Below are positions 20,917-30,321 of a DNA stretch of 64,000 nt, piece by piece. The stretch is taken from positions 1,290,021 to 1,354,020 of the forward strand of contig RPFO01000648.1 in assembly GCA_009746045.1 (NCBI GenBank), in the 5' to 3' direction. Under the pieces are notes generated by a model. That model searched no databases. It was not told where the DNA came from and worked only from the letters and a program-made list of their open reading frames with translations. The translations under genes were made by a program, and so were the position numbers. The stretch is from Mesostigma viride (Eukaryota; Streptophyta; Mesostigmatophyceae; Mesostigmatales; Mesostigmataceae). Positions within the stretch are counted from its first letter, which is position 1. The number at the start of each line of letters is the position of its first letter.

Positions 20917-22592
20917 TCGCGCGCAGCGGGAGGAACGCGACCAGCCGCCAGGTCAATGAGGGTGTCAAAGAGAATGTCCTCGCCCCCATGCCCCACCAGG
21001 ACCTCCAAGTGCTCGTAGCGCCAGCCCGACGGCCCGGTAGAGGAAGCCCGCGGGACCGCACGCATCACCTCCAGGAAGCAGTCGCGGTCCAGCCGGAGGG
21101 GGGCCGGCAGGGGGTCCGGCACGGGCAGCTGGAATCCGGGCTCCGCAGGGTGAAGAGCCTCCAAGGCCGCCAGGGTAGCCGCATTGGCGGGGGCCAGCTT
21201 GGCCATTTCCAAGCGGGTCATGGCCCGGCTGAGCTGCCCCTCGCGGACGAGGCGGATGACGTCGGCGGCCACCCGCTCGAAGTTGACCTCCCCCGACAGC
21301 CGGGCCGTGCGCGGGGGCGGCACGCCAAACAGCCCCTCCCAGTCCCCCTGCAGAAAGCGTCGGCAACGGGCAATAACCGCACCCTGGAGGCCGCGCACAC
21401 CACGCCCGAGAGGGGTGAGGAGCAGGCGGGGGGTCACCATGTGCAGTTTAAAGCCCAGCGGGTCGTCCGGAGCGGCGTGCATGCGCCGGAGAGAAACGAT
21501 TGCACATTGCGCGAAAAGGCTACGCGCGCGGTGGGGGAGGTCGGTCAGGGTAGACGTCGGGTTGATGGCGCATGCATCCCAGGGAACCGTGTCAAGCCAA
21601 CGCCAACTGGCCGAGTAGTCGGGCGGCGGGGGCTGGGAGCCGGTGGGAGCCGAGGCGGGAGGGGGGGAGGGGGCCGGGACTGCTGGCCGGTTGAGGGGCC
21701 GTTGAGCAACACAGGCGCGCGCGTGCTGAGCGCGCCCGTGAATGGAGTACACCCGCTGGCAGTGAGCTTCCGGGCACCGGTAACAGCTCATGGCCTGCAG
21801 ATCCGCCGCGCCGAGATCGGGGTGCACAGCGCGAAGGTGCTGGCAGAGGAGGTTACGGTTGTGGAACACACCAGCACACGGGGACCCCGTGGGAAGCAGC
21901 ACGGCACACCGGTGAAGGCCGTCGGCGGGCGCTGAGTGGCGGGGAGCGGCGCCAGCAAAGGCAGGACGTGGGGCCTGCGGCGTCTCCCCAGCCGGGCCGG
22001 CAGGCGCGCGCACCACGACCCGACCAGCGCCCGGCATGCCCGCCGGGGCCACGGAGGAGGCAGTGCCCACCGGGGAGACCCCCAGCGGAGGGGGATCGAG
22101 AACGCCGGCGCCCCTCCCAGGGGGACTCGCCAGCGCGCCCGCGACCACCCCAGGCCCCGGCAACGAGGCCGGGGGCGGCGGCCGAGGGGTCGGGGAGGCA
22201 GCTGGCCCCGGGGCCCGGTGGGGACCCGGCAGGGGACCCAGCGAGACCGGGGGCGGGCCGAGAGGAAGCGCAGTCCCAGGGGGCGGCACAACAGCCCGGC
22301 ACAACGGGCAGCGCGGCACGGAGTGGAGCAAGCTGCGCGCGATGCACGCTTGATGGAATGTGTGGCCGCACGCGGGCAGGCGACACAAGCCATCCCCCGG
22401 CCGGAAGGGCTCCAGGCAGATGGCACAGGAGCCCGACTCGGGGTCGTCCCCCTCCAGAAGGGACCGGACATGAGGGGGGGGCGGGTCCCAGCCGGCCTCC
22501 CAGCAACCCGGGAGAGCAGCAATCTGGGCGCGCGAGAGGATGCCGACCGGTTGGTCAGCCGCGGGGTGCCATTCGTGCGGGATGCCTGCCAA
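20802..22592 (-). CDS. RLE LINE, N-terminal part: RING-H2, zinc fingers, start of reverse transcriptase
   Basis: A 596-residue frame. Residues 56-98 form a RING-H2 finger with spacing C-x2-C-x15-C-x-H-x2-H-x2-C-x11-C-x2-C, the fold used by many E3 ubiquitin ligases. A long Pro/Gly/Ala-rich linker follows. At about 230-290 there are a C2H2-like finger (CAGVFHNRNLLCQHLRAVH) and a C2HC finger (CPEAHCQRVYSIHGRAQHAR then AC); R2-type LINEs use such fingers to bind their target. About 540-560 reads FLEVMRAVPRASSTGPSGWR, a conserved segment before reverse transcriptase. The frame leaves the reverse transcriptase at a run of eight C (G8 on the plus strand, 20863-20870), where the other frame takes over. 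One base less at that run would keep a single frame, so it is an indel, a sequencing error or a slippage site. Confidence 0.82.
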   Translation of the reverse strand: MAGIPHEWHPAADQPVGILSRAQIAALPGCWEAGWDPPPPHVRSLLEGDDPESGSCAICLEPFRPGDGLCRLPACGHTFHQACIARSLLHSVPRCPLCRAVVPPPGTALPLGPPPVSLGPLPGPHRAPGPAASPTPRPPPPASLPGPGVVAGALASPPGRGAGVLDPPPLGVSPVGTASSVAPAGMPGAGRVVVRAPAGPAGETPQAPRPAFAGAAPRHSAPADGLHRCAVLLPTGSPCAGVFHNRNLLCQHLRAVHPDLGAADLQAMSCYRCPEAHCQRVYSIHGRAQHARACVAQRPLNRPAVPAPSPPPASAPTGSQPPPPDYSASWRWLDTVPWDACAINPTSTLTDLPHRARSLFAQCAIVSLRRMHAAPDDPLGFKLHMVTPRLLLTPLGRGVRGLQGAVIARCRRFLQGDWEGLFGVPPPRTARLSGEVNFERVAADVIRLVREGQLSRAMTRLEMAKLAPANAATLAALEALHPAEPGFQLPVPDPLPAPLRLDRDCFLEVMRAVPRASSTGPSGWRYEHLEVLVGHGGEDILFDTLIDLAAGRVPPAAREWLAGARLLALLKGVLPPPRARCARSPAVRCSASSWAK

Positions 22593-22666
22593 CTCCAGGA
22601 TGTCGTGGAGGAAGGCAGAAACAGGCGTCCCCGCGGTTAGGGGCTGGGCGCGATAATAATATGTAT

Positions 22667-24070
22667 GCCGGTTTCCAGGGTTTCCGCATGAAAGTTGGGT
22701 GAGAAACTGGAAAAATCTACGTTTCCTTTGCCCCAGTACCTCAACACACAGGTTCGTAGAAACCTAATTATCAACCTTTGAACGCATCATCATGGTCGTG
22801 CCACCCAACAGCCACTGAAATTCGCACGAAAACTGGCGAGATCTACCTGCCGCCATCGCCGTCGTCTTCACCTTCGTCCCGCGAAAATGCCTGATTTCAG
22901 TGGTACATGTTTGTTTGTCACAAAAAACATCCAAAAATACCAGGATTTTTTCTTGAGTTCTACGGGATGTAAGGAGGCCGTCCACCGAGTTTCAGACCGA
23001 AAATATCGTATCTACTGTGCCTACCACGTGTCAGATTACAACGCAATACATCGCGTTGTAAAAAAACACGGGTTAATCAATTAATGAATGATAAGTTGGA
23101 TAACGAAGTGAAGTCACATGATCAAAACGATATTATACATTATTATACACTCCAAACATCTCCTCATTCGTTTGGGATTTCATAGGAGCTGATGCTGTCA
23201 GTTGACAAAATGTGATCAACTGGTCAAATATGTTACACATACGTCCCACTATCATTGTATACTACTATCATCTTATTGTTACACTTGAATGTTTATTCGT
23301 TCCACAAATGCGGCTGCAACAGTCCGCATTCGTTTGGGTGGATGGCTTGGCAAGAAATATGTACACTGTCAGCTTCAATGGGAAGCGCACAGGGCTCACA
23401 CTAGCGCATCCACGACATATTCACTCCGCATGTCACTTCCGCTACTACCATCACAGGGTAGCCAGCAGCAACATTCCCGGAGCTTGACCAGTAGCTGCTA
23501 GTAGAAATACACACGGCCACCCGGCAGGGACCGCAAACAAAAAACCACAGTTTCTGTGAGGCAGTGGCTTCCTCGATGCATGCCACTCCAAAACAGGGGG
23601 GGGGGGGGGTTGACCCCCATTTGATTGCTGACACACTAGTCAGTAATCACAGAAACTGTTACATGAAGCCTGCACCCCAGTAAGCAGGTGACTGCCCCTG
23701 CTGCCCATAAGCTACAAGGCCAGTCCCAAACTTTCTACACACCGACCTCGATCCACATGGTCAGGCTCTGTCGCCCCTCCCTTGGGACCTGCCTCAAGAT
23801 GCCCCAGGGACCCTGGTCTATCTGCTGACATATCATTAACATGGGCACCAAGAATCGGGCACCGGCGCCCTAAGAGGTAAAAGAAATGGTTGGGTGCCCT
23901 TGCTGTCACCATCAACCCCCAGCTCACCACCGTTTCTGTGTGGGAGGGGATTTTGCAGTCAGAACAGGAGAGGGATAAGATTGATCACAGAGTAAATACT
24001 GGTCCCGCCACCTTCAGGAGGACAGCAGCGGAGTTGATGACTACTGCAAGGCGCCCTGCCCCATGGTGAT
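22667..24070. other. Non-coding stretch between the LINE and the TPR gene
   Basis: No gene is supported in 1.4 kb. 23033-23090 is a minus-strand retroposon end (CCCGTG, T run, then the hairpin ACAACGC-AATACATC-GCGTTGT on the plus strand) matching 13556-13612. A run of 14 G lies at 23596-23609, followed by TTGACCCCC. The part from about 23640 to 24070 may include the 3' untranslated region of the TPR gene. Confidence 0.4.
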
Positions 24071-25018
24071 TCAGGCCACACCCTTCTCGTAAATCTCCCT
24101 CATCGCTTGCACCTCCTCCAAGTTTTGCCAGTAGCCCTGTGTGTGGCAGTGGTCCTCCCCCATGGCATACGCTGAGATGGCCACCGCGCGTTTGCAAGCG
24201 TCCTCCGCCTCGTTGAAGCGATTTGCGTATGCCAGGCTTTCAGCAAGAAAGTTTAGCGTGGCGGCCACAGAGGGGTGGCCGTCGCCCATCTGGCAGGACA
24301 TGACGACCGCGCAGCGCTGGAAGTAGGTGACGGCGGCTTCAAAACGGCCTTCTGACCGGTAATACATGGCGACCGACATCAGGGACTCTGCAAGTTCCAT
24401 CTTGGCAGCAGAGCACAACTCCCGAACGCGAAGGGCCAGTTGATAGACCATTTCCACCTCGGGTGCACAAGAGTGGCCGTTCCCTGTGCAGTTTTGAAGC
24501 TGCACGCCCAGAGCGTGCAGGAAAGAGGCGCACTGGCGGACGTCGTCCTGAAAAGAGGCGATTGATTCACGGCACTCCACCAGGATAGGCAAGGCGTGCC
24601 AAGACAGCTTGGTGCGGCCAGAAGTCACGCTGGCTTCGAGCGTATCGACCAGCCCGACCATGGCGGACACAAGTGCGGCGTTGAAGGAGTCGTGGACAGG
24701 CCCTGACGAATAGCTGGGGGAGTCGCAGTCAGATTGCTCAGCGTCTTGAGCTAATCGGCTCAACTTCACTTGAGAAGCAATGGCATTCGCTGGGGCGTCC
24801 TCGACCTGCAAATCGAACGCTTGGTGACCGCCAGAAGAGACATCCGAAAAGGTGGACCTCACCCATCCTTTCTTTCGACAATATCGGCTGCGTTTTTCTG
24901 TGCAGCGACCGGCGTCATGAGTAGACTTGCGACTGAAAGGCCAGGATTGCACACAAGTCGAGGAAACCAACGGCCGCTCCTCGAATGTGTGTCGCGCTCT
25001 GGATGAGACGCCGCCCAT
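24071..25018 (-). CDS. TPR-repeat protein, kinesin-light-chain-like repeats (probable host gene)
   Basis: A 315-residue single-frame protein on the minus strand; the ATG at 25018 has a favourable CCACAATGG context. The C-terminal third contains at least two tetratricopeptide repeats of the kinesin-light-chain type: LAESLMSVAMYYRSEGRFEA then AVTYFQRCAVV (about 207-238), and VAATLNFLAESLAYANRFNE then AEDACKRAVAI (about 250-281), linked by MGDGHPSV. A third begins after MGEDHCHTQ and ends early. The first 100 residues are basic, Cys/Ser-rich and low in recognisable structure; residues 105-200 look helical. TPRs bind partner proteins, but the partner is unknown here. No introns are evident, but the N-terminal part could be wrongly assigned. 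It is the only frame in the window without transposon content. It could be a retrogene or a member of an expanded TPR family. Confidence 0.65.
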   Translation of the reverse strand: MGGVSSRARHTFEERPLVSSTCVQSWPFSRKSTHDAGRCTEKRSRYCRKKGWVRSTFSDVSSGGHQAFDLQVEDAPANAIASQVKLSRLAQDAEQSDCDSPSYSSGPVHDSFNAALVSAMVGLVDTLEASVTSGRTKLSWHALPILVECRESIASFQDDVRQCASFLHALGVQLQNCTGNGHSCAPEVEMVYQLALRVRELCSAAKMELAESLMSVAMYYRSEGRFEAAVTYFQRCAVVMSCQMGDGHPSVAATLNFLAESLAYANRFNEAEDACKRAVAISAYAMGEDHCHTQGYWQNLEEVQAMREIYEKGVA

Positions 25019-25266
25019 TGTGGTGAAAAATCCCGAGAACGGGCTGGCGCGATTACGACTTCACTCTGAAGCCGAATAACCAATTTAATTACTTCAAAGC
25101 ATAGTTTGCGTTTCCAGAACGTTGTTGATAAATGGCGAGCCCTTGGTCGGATGGATGAGGGATGATGAGAGACCGGCAATTACTGAAATGCACTGAAGTG
25201 CTGAAATGTTCTCCGCCATGCGGCTGTTGGTCTCTGTCACACCGAGTCATGTGTTGGACAACCAGC
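25019..25266. promoter_or_regulatory. Upstream region of the TPR gene
   Basis: About 250 bases separate the TPR start codon from the foldback element, so the promoter of this minus-strand gene should be here or inside the foldback. I see no clear TATA box. Confidence 0.25.
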
Positions 25267-25873
25267 GCGGGAATAAACCCCAACTCAGCCAAAATTGGAC
25301 AACACGACAACTGGTTTCATGTTAGACGTGGCAGGTTTTTGTTCGCTCTGATCACAATGTCAGAGCTGTCAGCAGCAGAATAATTTCAGCCATCACCCAT
25401 TTTGTGGCAGATAGATGTATTCCGGCCATCACCGCCCACCGCCAACAACAACGGCCGCTATATAGACTCTCTGCTGCCCATGCGCGGCATGGGATCCAAC
25501 TGACTGGCTGACTGACTGACTGACCCATGTGGCACCAGGAGTAAAACCTAACTCCACTCAACTCAACCATGTGGCACCAGGTTCACTTCAGTTCACGCTC
25601 GTACGGACATCCAAGTACATGGATCGATATTGAATCTGATCCCACGCCGCACATGGGCAGAGAGTCTATACCGTATAGCGGCCGTTGTTGTTGGTGGTGA
25701 TGGCCGGAATACATCTTTCTGCCACAATATGGGTGATGGCTGAAATTATTCCGCTGCTGACATCTCTGACATTGTGATCAGAGTGAACAAAAACCTGCCA
25801 CGTCTACAGAGTCTGTAACGTGAAACCAGTTGTCGTTGCAGTCCAATTTGGCTGAGTTGAGGTTTATTCCCGC
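25267..25873. mobile_element. Foldback element with arms of about 230 bp
   Basis: The left arm 25267-25496 and the right arm 25638-25873 are reverse complements with scattered mismatches and small indels. The outer ends match at GCGGGAATAAACC and the inner ends at ATGGGATC. The 140-base spacer contains TGAC repeats and two copies of CATGTGGCACCAGG. It has no coding capacity. Such structures are either foldback/MITE-type DNA elements or inverted duplications. A transcript through it would form a long hairpin. Clear flanking duplications were not found, so the class is open. Confidence 0.75.
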
Positions 25874-26299
25874 AGGGGGGGACATTCCCCCCTAAAATCG
25901 TACATGAGCGTACTCCCTGGTTTGGCCTACCGCGCCGCCCGGCGCCAGCCAAAGTGACAAATGGCTGAGAGCGCTCTGTCAGCCAAAAGGCTGCGCCGGA
26001 TCGAAAACGGCAACTTTGGGAGTGTGCTACGTGCTACGTGGCTTGTACGACACGTGGCACTTATTGTAGCATCTCTTAGTAGAAGCAGGAGGGGTGGCAT
26101 GCCCGGGGAAAATTTCCTGGAACCGCGGTACCAGAGAGGGTTGTCCCAGGGGCTGACGGTGGTGGATTTTCGCGGGGCCCATGGTTAACCGCGGGGTTTG
26201 AGGGTCAAAAACTTGCCGGTGGCGGTTCGTGGGCCCTGGGTGATCAGAACCGTGGTTTACTACGTGCCAGTAGAAATCTGCCACGTGTAATATGTTAGA
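25874..26299. other. Non-coding stretch
   Basis: No gene is supported. Around 26230-26390 two short segments resemble each other (CAGAACCGTGGTTTACTACG and CAGGACCGTGGTAGCCTATG, each followed by CCAGTAGAA and TGCCAC), an imperfect tandem repeat of about 100 bases. AGGAGGGGTGGCAT near 26090 also occurs inverted near 36910. Confidence 0.35.
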
Positions 26300-27206
26300 C
26301 TAGGGCTGTACGTCACGCCGGGTTGGCTCAGGACCGTGGTAGCCTATGGACCAGTAGAAGTATGCCACATGGATAATGTTGTCAATGAAAAAACCAGCAG
26401 GAACATCTGCCACGTCGTCAGCCAGTGGCTCGCCGTCCATGGTGAAGTGCGCCTCAGGTTTCTTGGACTTGTTCTCCGCCTTCTTGGACCAGCAGCGATC
26501 CTCAGTGTGACCGGTACGGTGGCAGTGCTTGCAGGTCAGCACTTTCCCACCCTTGGTGAGGAAGACTGATTCGTCGATAGTACCCGCACAGTGGGGGCAG
26601 GCAGCAGTATGATACACTGGTGCACTGGAATCTGAGCTGCCAGCTTGGGCCGCGCGGTGCACACGCAGATGGTCGTCCACTTTCAGGACGGCGGTCTTGT
26701 AGTCTTTCCACGTCAAGTCGGGGGGAAGGTTGTACGCCGCCAGGACGGGGCCATACTGGGCAGGAAGTCTGCGGCGGTGTGATGTCACCAGGATGGAATC
26801 ATGGAGTTTATTGTTGCTTAATTTATTATATTGCAGGTACAATCGTTCAGTGAGATTGACATTTGCAGGAACAGAATCCATGGGAATCTGCTCAGCTGAC
26901 AGCAGTTCCTCAAGTGTCGCGACCTGATGGGTGGATGTCGTTTCGTCACGTCCATAGACGTCAACCAGGACGGTCCACGCCTCGTGCATATACTTGTTGG
27001 GGGCCGTAGCGGCATGCAGTAGCGCGTTGCCGTCGAGGCCAGCAATCAGGGCAGCGTAACCAATTTTTTGCTGCTTTACCACGATCGGATCCTTTCCAGC
27101 TAGTACATCTGAATATCCGAGGGCGTCGAATTGCCCTTCCGCCTTGATTCGGAATCCGGTGAATTTCTTGGGGTCGCTCCCATCAAAGTTGAGATTCTTG
27201 AGAGCA

Positions 27207-27608
27207 CTAAGAACGCTGCTCTCCTTGACTTCTCGTGCCACAGCTGGCGCACCTCCCGACATGTTCTTGATTGCGTTGGAGATTTGTAATGTGAAGTAAA
27301 GTGTGATTTAATCTCTCCAGAGATACTGCGTTGTTGTCGAGCAGATCCTGTAGATTTCTGATTGAAAAGTCTGGAAGTTCGCTGAAACACACACAGTTGA
27401 AAAATTCTTGTCGAATGCCACGCAGGAGCCAGCGGCAGTAGGCAGATTCAGGAAACACGCCCGGGAAGATGTCTTCAACTTGGGCAAAAAGCAGATTTGC
27501 TCTTGCGAGGTAGTCTGGGCAAGATTCTTCGGGAAATTGAAAAAGCTCAATTCCAGATCTCAGGTTGCGGTCGTTGGGAATTGGAAAATATGGGTTCATA
27601 GGCATCAC
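27207..27608 (-). CDS. Short ORF between primer site and gag in copia element IV
   Basis: A 133-residue frame starting just after the probable primer-binding site. ELFQFPEESCPDYLARANLL and CRWLLRGIRQEFFN resemble capsid-type segments of retrotransposon gag proteins in general layout, but the match is weak. It overlaps the start of gag by about 55 bases. It could be a leader protein or an older gag fragment. Confidence 0.4.
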   Translation of the reverse strand: MMPMNPYFPIPNDRNLRSGIELFQFPEESCPDYLARANLLFAQVEDIFPGVFPESAYCRWLLRGIRQEFFNCVCFSELPDFSIRNLQDLLDNNAVSLERLNHTLLHITNLQRNQEHVGRCASCGTRSQGEQRS

Positions 27609-27734
27609 TCGCTACTCGATACCATGTCAGAAACCGGGGCTCGGAGGAAAGATCTTTTGCCTGTTATGACCCAGATATTGCACAAGTGTATGGAAAAGAC
27701 TTCTTGTATTAAAATACGTTTACTGAGAGTGGAA

Positions 27735-27870
27735 AACACGGTGCGGCCAACACTGGGCGCAGTCTACCATAGCCAACACTGGGCCAGGGCAAATGACAAT
27801 GCCAACACTGGGCAGGGTCACACGACCAACACTGGGTCGGGGCCACACACGGCTAGGCAAGCAAACAACT
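27735..27870. repeat. Minisatellite inside the copia IV LTR
   Basis: Four spaced copies of GCCAACACTGGGC (last ones GACCAACACTGGGT), 22-30 bases apart. Confidence 0.65.
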
Positions 27871-28370
27871 CTAGGCACACAAAGTAGTGGCGGCTAATGC
27901 ATTATGCACCGTTGATTTACATCTGACGGCACTGCAGCTTAGCGTCTCTACAACCACGGAAAGAACACTAGATAATAACGACTTTGCAGCCTTTAATCTA
28001 TTGTCCACATCATGGTACATTGTGTGTGTGGTCTGATAGGCTCAAAGTCCTATCGCCTCCAGGGCGGCACCACAAACTGCGGACCTGATCTGATCCGGAG
28101 AGAGCCGATGTAAATTACGGCACCTGTAACGGTGCTGACAGGTAACGCTTGCTGTATTCCGAGCAACATCATTCGGATTTTAGTACACTCAAACATTGTA
28201 TATGATATTAAACTAGTCAACGACCTGTGGGTGCAATTAATAGGGATGCAAACCCAACAACAAGTCGTGTAAATAAACACCTAGCTGACGGCGTCAATTT
28301 TCCCCGCATATAATGCGTGATAACATAATGCGTGACAAAAGTAGAGAAACATCGCTAGATATTTGACAAA

Positions 28371-29150
28371 TGTAACGACTAAAAATGATCATCATCATCA
28401 TCCACAGTCCAATATGAAAGATCTTTTTACCTGGGTTGCTTTCCTGAGTTGCAGAACTTCAAGTATCCGAGCAACGTTGAGATGGAAATTCCACAGCACG
28501 TGATTTAGGGAATCACACCCCTTGTAGACACAAAGACAAGCTCGTGTGTAGACGACCTCTGTGGAACTGAAGGACGTCTATAGCCAAGGGGCTCTTATGA
28601 ATTGGACAACAAAGCCAAGCTTTATTATACCATGGTGAATCAAAACCAACGTAGCAACAATGGCGACCCCACGTCCTTGATATCGACGTGCTTGTCGAAC
28701 TTGCTCCAACCTTCGCCTGAAGAGAACCAATCAGAACCATGGGATTCTATACAAGATCTTCGTATCCATCCTAGTCACACAGAACAGAACAACACCACAC
28801 ACAGCCTGGCAGAATCTTTCCATGAGATCCTAAATCTGTCGTAAGCACTGAAGTCCCAAAGGAGCATTTAAGACTCAATAGTACCAACTAACAAACTACA
28901 ACCCCACGTGGATCAGGCCACGACCAATGAGGGCTCCTATCAGTAGTATCAGCCAACAAACTACAACCCTACGTGGATCAGGCCACGACCAATGAGGGTT
29001 CCTATCAGTTGGTTGACAAAGTATCAGCTCCAAGTACCGTCGTCTTAGAAACCTCATAACTTTCTCAATACTGATCCAAAAGTCCTCAAATAAAAGCCAA
29101 ACATTCACAAAACAAAGGATGTAACAACAAAGTCATTTTTGCTTGTTACA
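28371..29150 (-). repeat. 3' LTR of the non-coding LTR element
   Basis: Starts and ends TGTAAC...GTTACA, 780 bases, with an internal near-tandem pair of CAAACTACAACCCYACGTGG segments about 60 bases apart near 28890-28990. Confidence 0.9.
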
Positions 29151-29532
29151 TATCTCCCCCTCAAAACTGGACCTCCCAGGTCCAATAGCCAACTCTTGAA
29201 GGCAGAGGAACATTGAACAGAAATCCACCATCTCTTGGGAAAAGCAGATGGGTTTTTACATCCCTGGAAACAGGGCCTCCTATCTCATAAACATCTAGTC
29301 ACAGGTTTCTACAGCAGACAAGTCACTACCTTATCTACTATAAATCCAGATAAACACATCTCATAATACAAGGTCTTCCATTCAGCATCCTGGAACCTGG
29401 AACTCTGGACTGGAACATCAGAACTGGACTGGAGCCCCCCCATCATCCATCCTGGAATCCCCCCCTCACACCACAATCCAAAGCCCCCTTTCCTTCTCAG
29501 CCCTGTTCCTCACAGGCTATACCAATCCCCAT

Positions 29533-30321
29533 TCAGGCCATCCTTGCCCTTGAGTCCACCATGGGAAACTGCTCCACCATGTGGGCCAACTCTGGCCAGT
29601 CCCTGCTGACCTGCAACACCACGCAAGTCTCAGCAGCTCCTGCCACCATCTGGGCAGCATAGCGAAGGCATGCCCCTGGATAGGAGAAGAGCACCACAGA
29701 CTGACTCTCAGGGTCCATCACCCAAGTAGAGGACGTCTTGTGCCTGCTCACCCATGATCTGTACGCCCACCAGAACTGCAGAAAGGTCTTGACCACCGAC
29801 CACTTAGCACCTATCAGAGGCACCAGCACCCTTAGTGGCGTCTGACGGATCTTAAGTTCCACAGTGTACTTGGGCAACCCTGGATGCAAAAGAGGTTAGA
29901 AGTCTCCAAAGGAAAACACCTTCTGGCAGAGCTGGAGGAAGAAGGAACCAAATCAAAGGCACCCTTCTGAACTGAAAACTCCAACAGCTCCATGTAGGAA
30001 GCCTCTCCCATACTCACTGGCTGCAACTGAGTAAATGCCTCCTTCAAGGCCTCAGGTAAGGCTGCCAGCATGACCGGCCCCTCAGCAGGCCTCATGTCAA
30101 TCTCAGGTCCTGGTGACAATGCATACATCCTACGCAGCAGATGAGCCACAAAAAGGGGAGCCACTCTCATACAGGCTTGTGTGCAGCTGAGATAGGACCT
30201 CCTCCACATAGCCTTCAGAGCTCACCTCCCCCTCCTCTCTGTTGAGTGCAGCCAACGCCTTGGCCAAAGTCTCATAGTGGTCACAGGGGCCCGTGCAGTT
30301 CCTATGATCCACATAGGCCAC
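29533..30321 (-). other. Unknown open stretch near the 3' end of the LTR element
   Basis: Several overlapping short frames on the element's coding strand cover about 260 codons, with text such as VMLAALPEALKEAFTQLQPV, VVKTFLQFWWAYRSWV and VVLQVSRDWPELAHMVEQF. Composition looks protein-like. I recognise no domain. It sits between the RNase H remnant and the 3' LTR. Confidence 0.3.

Larger units (their letters stand above)
18570..22653 (-). mobile_element. Full-length LINE with RING-H2 finger and restriction-like endonuclease
   Basis: A 4.08-kb minus-strand non-LTR retrotransposon. The 5' untranslated region is about 60 bases, followed by one coding region that is now in two overlapping frames (20802-22592 and 18706-20916) and a short 3' untranslated region of about 135 bases ending in an A/T-rich stretch. 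The N-terminal half has a RING-H2 finger and C2H2/C2HC fingers; the C-terminal half has reverse transcriptase, a CCHC knuckle and a PD-(D/E)xK-type nuclease. This plan resembles R2-group elements, except for the RING-H2 domain. Exact target duplications and long frames suggest a recent insertion. Confidence 0.85.
18557..22666. repeat. 13-bp target duplication TAATAATATGTAT around the RLE LINE
   Basis: TAATAATATGTAT at 18557-18569 is repeated exactly at 22654-22666. It flanks the LINE tightly on both sides and shows that the element is full length. Confidence 0.85.
26300..28141 (-). mobile_element. Copia-like element IV, 5' portion only (LTR, leader, gag)
   Basis: Minus-strand fossil. The probable 5' LTR is 27625-28141: on the plus strand it starts TGTCAG and ends CTGACA. 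Directly downstream in element orientation is TGGTATCGAG, a tRNA-type primer site starting TGG. A short frame (27207-27608) and gag (26300-27262) follow. Gag has a helical UBN2-like body with EAWTVLVDVYG and the CCHC knuckle CKHCHRTGHTEDRC. Nothing recognisable as protease, integrase or reverse transcriptase follows, so the element is truncated after gag. No second LTR is seen, so its age cannot be judged. Confidence 0.7.

Noticed and set aside
19369-21018. A 549-codon open frame on the plus strand
   Set aside because: It is antisense to the reverse transcriptase region of the RLE LINE, with Arg/Gly-rich composition typical of GC-driven shadows and no domain.
23596-23609. G14 run as a gypsy polypurine tract
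   Set aside because: No LTR-like sequence or element body is recognisable on either side.
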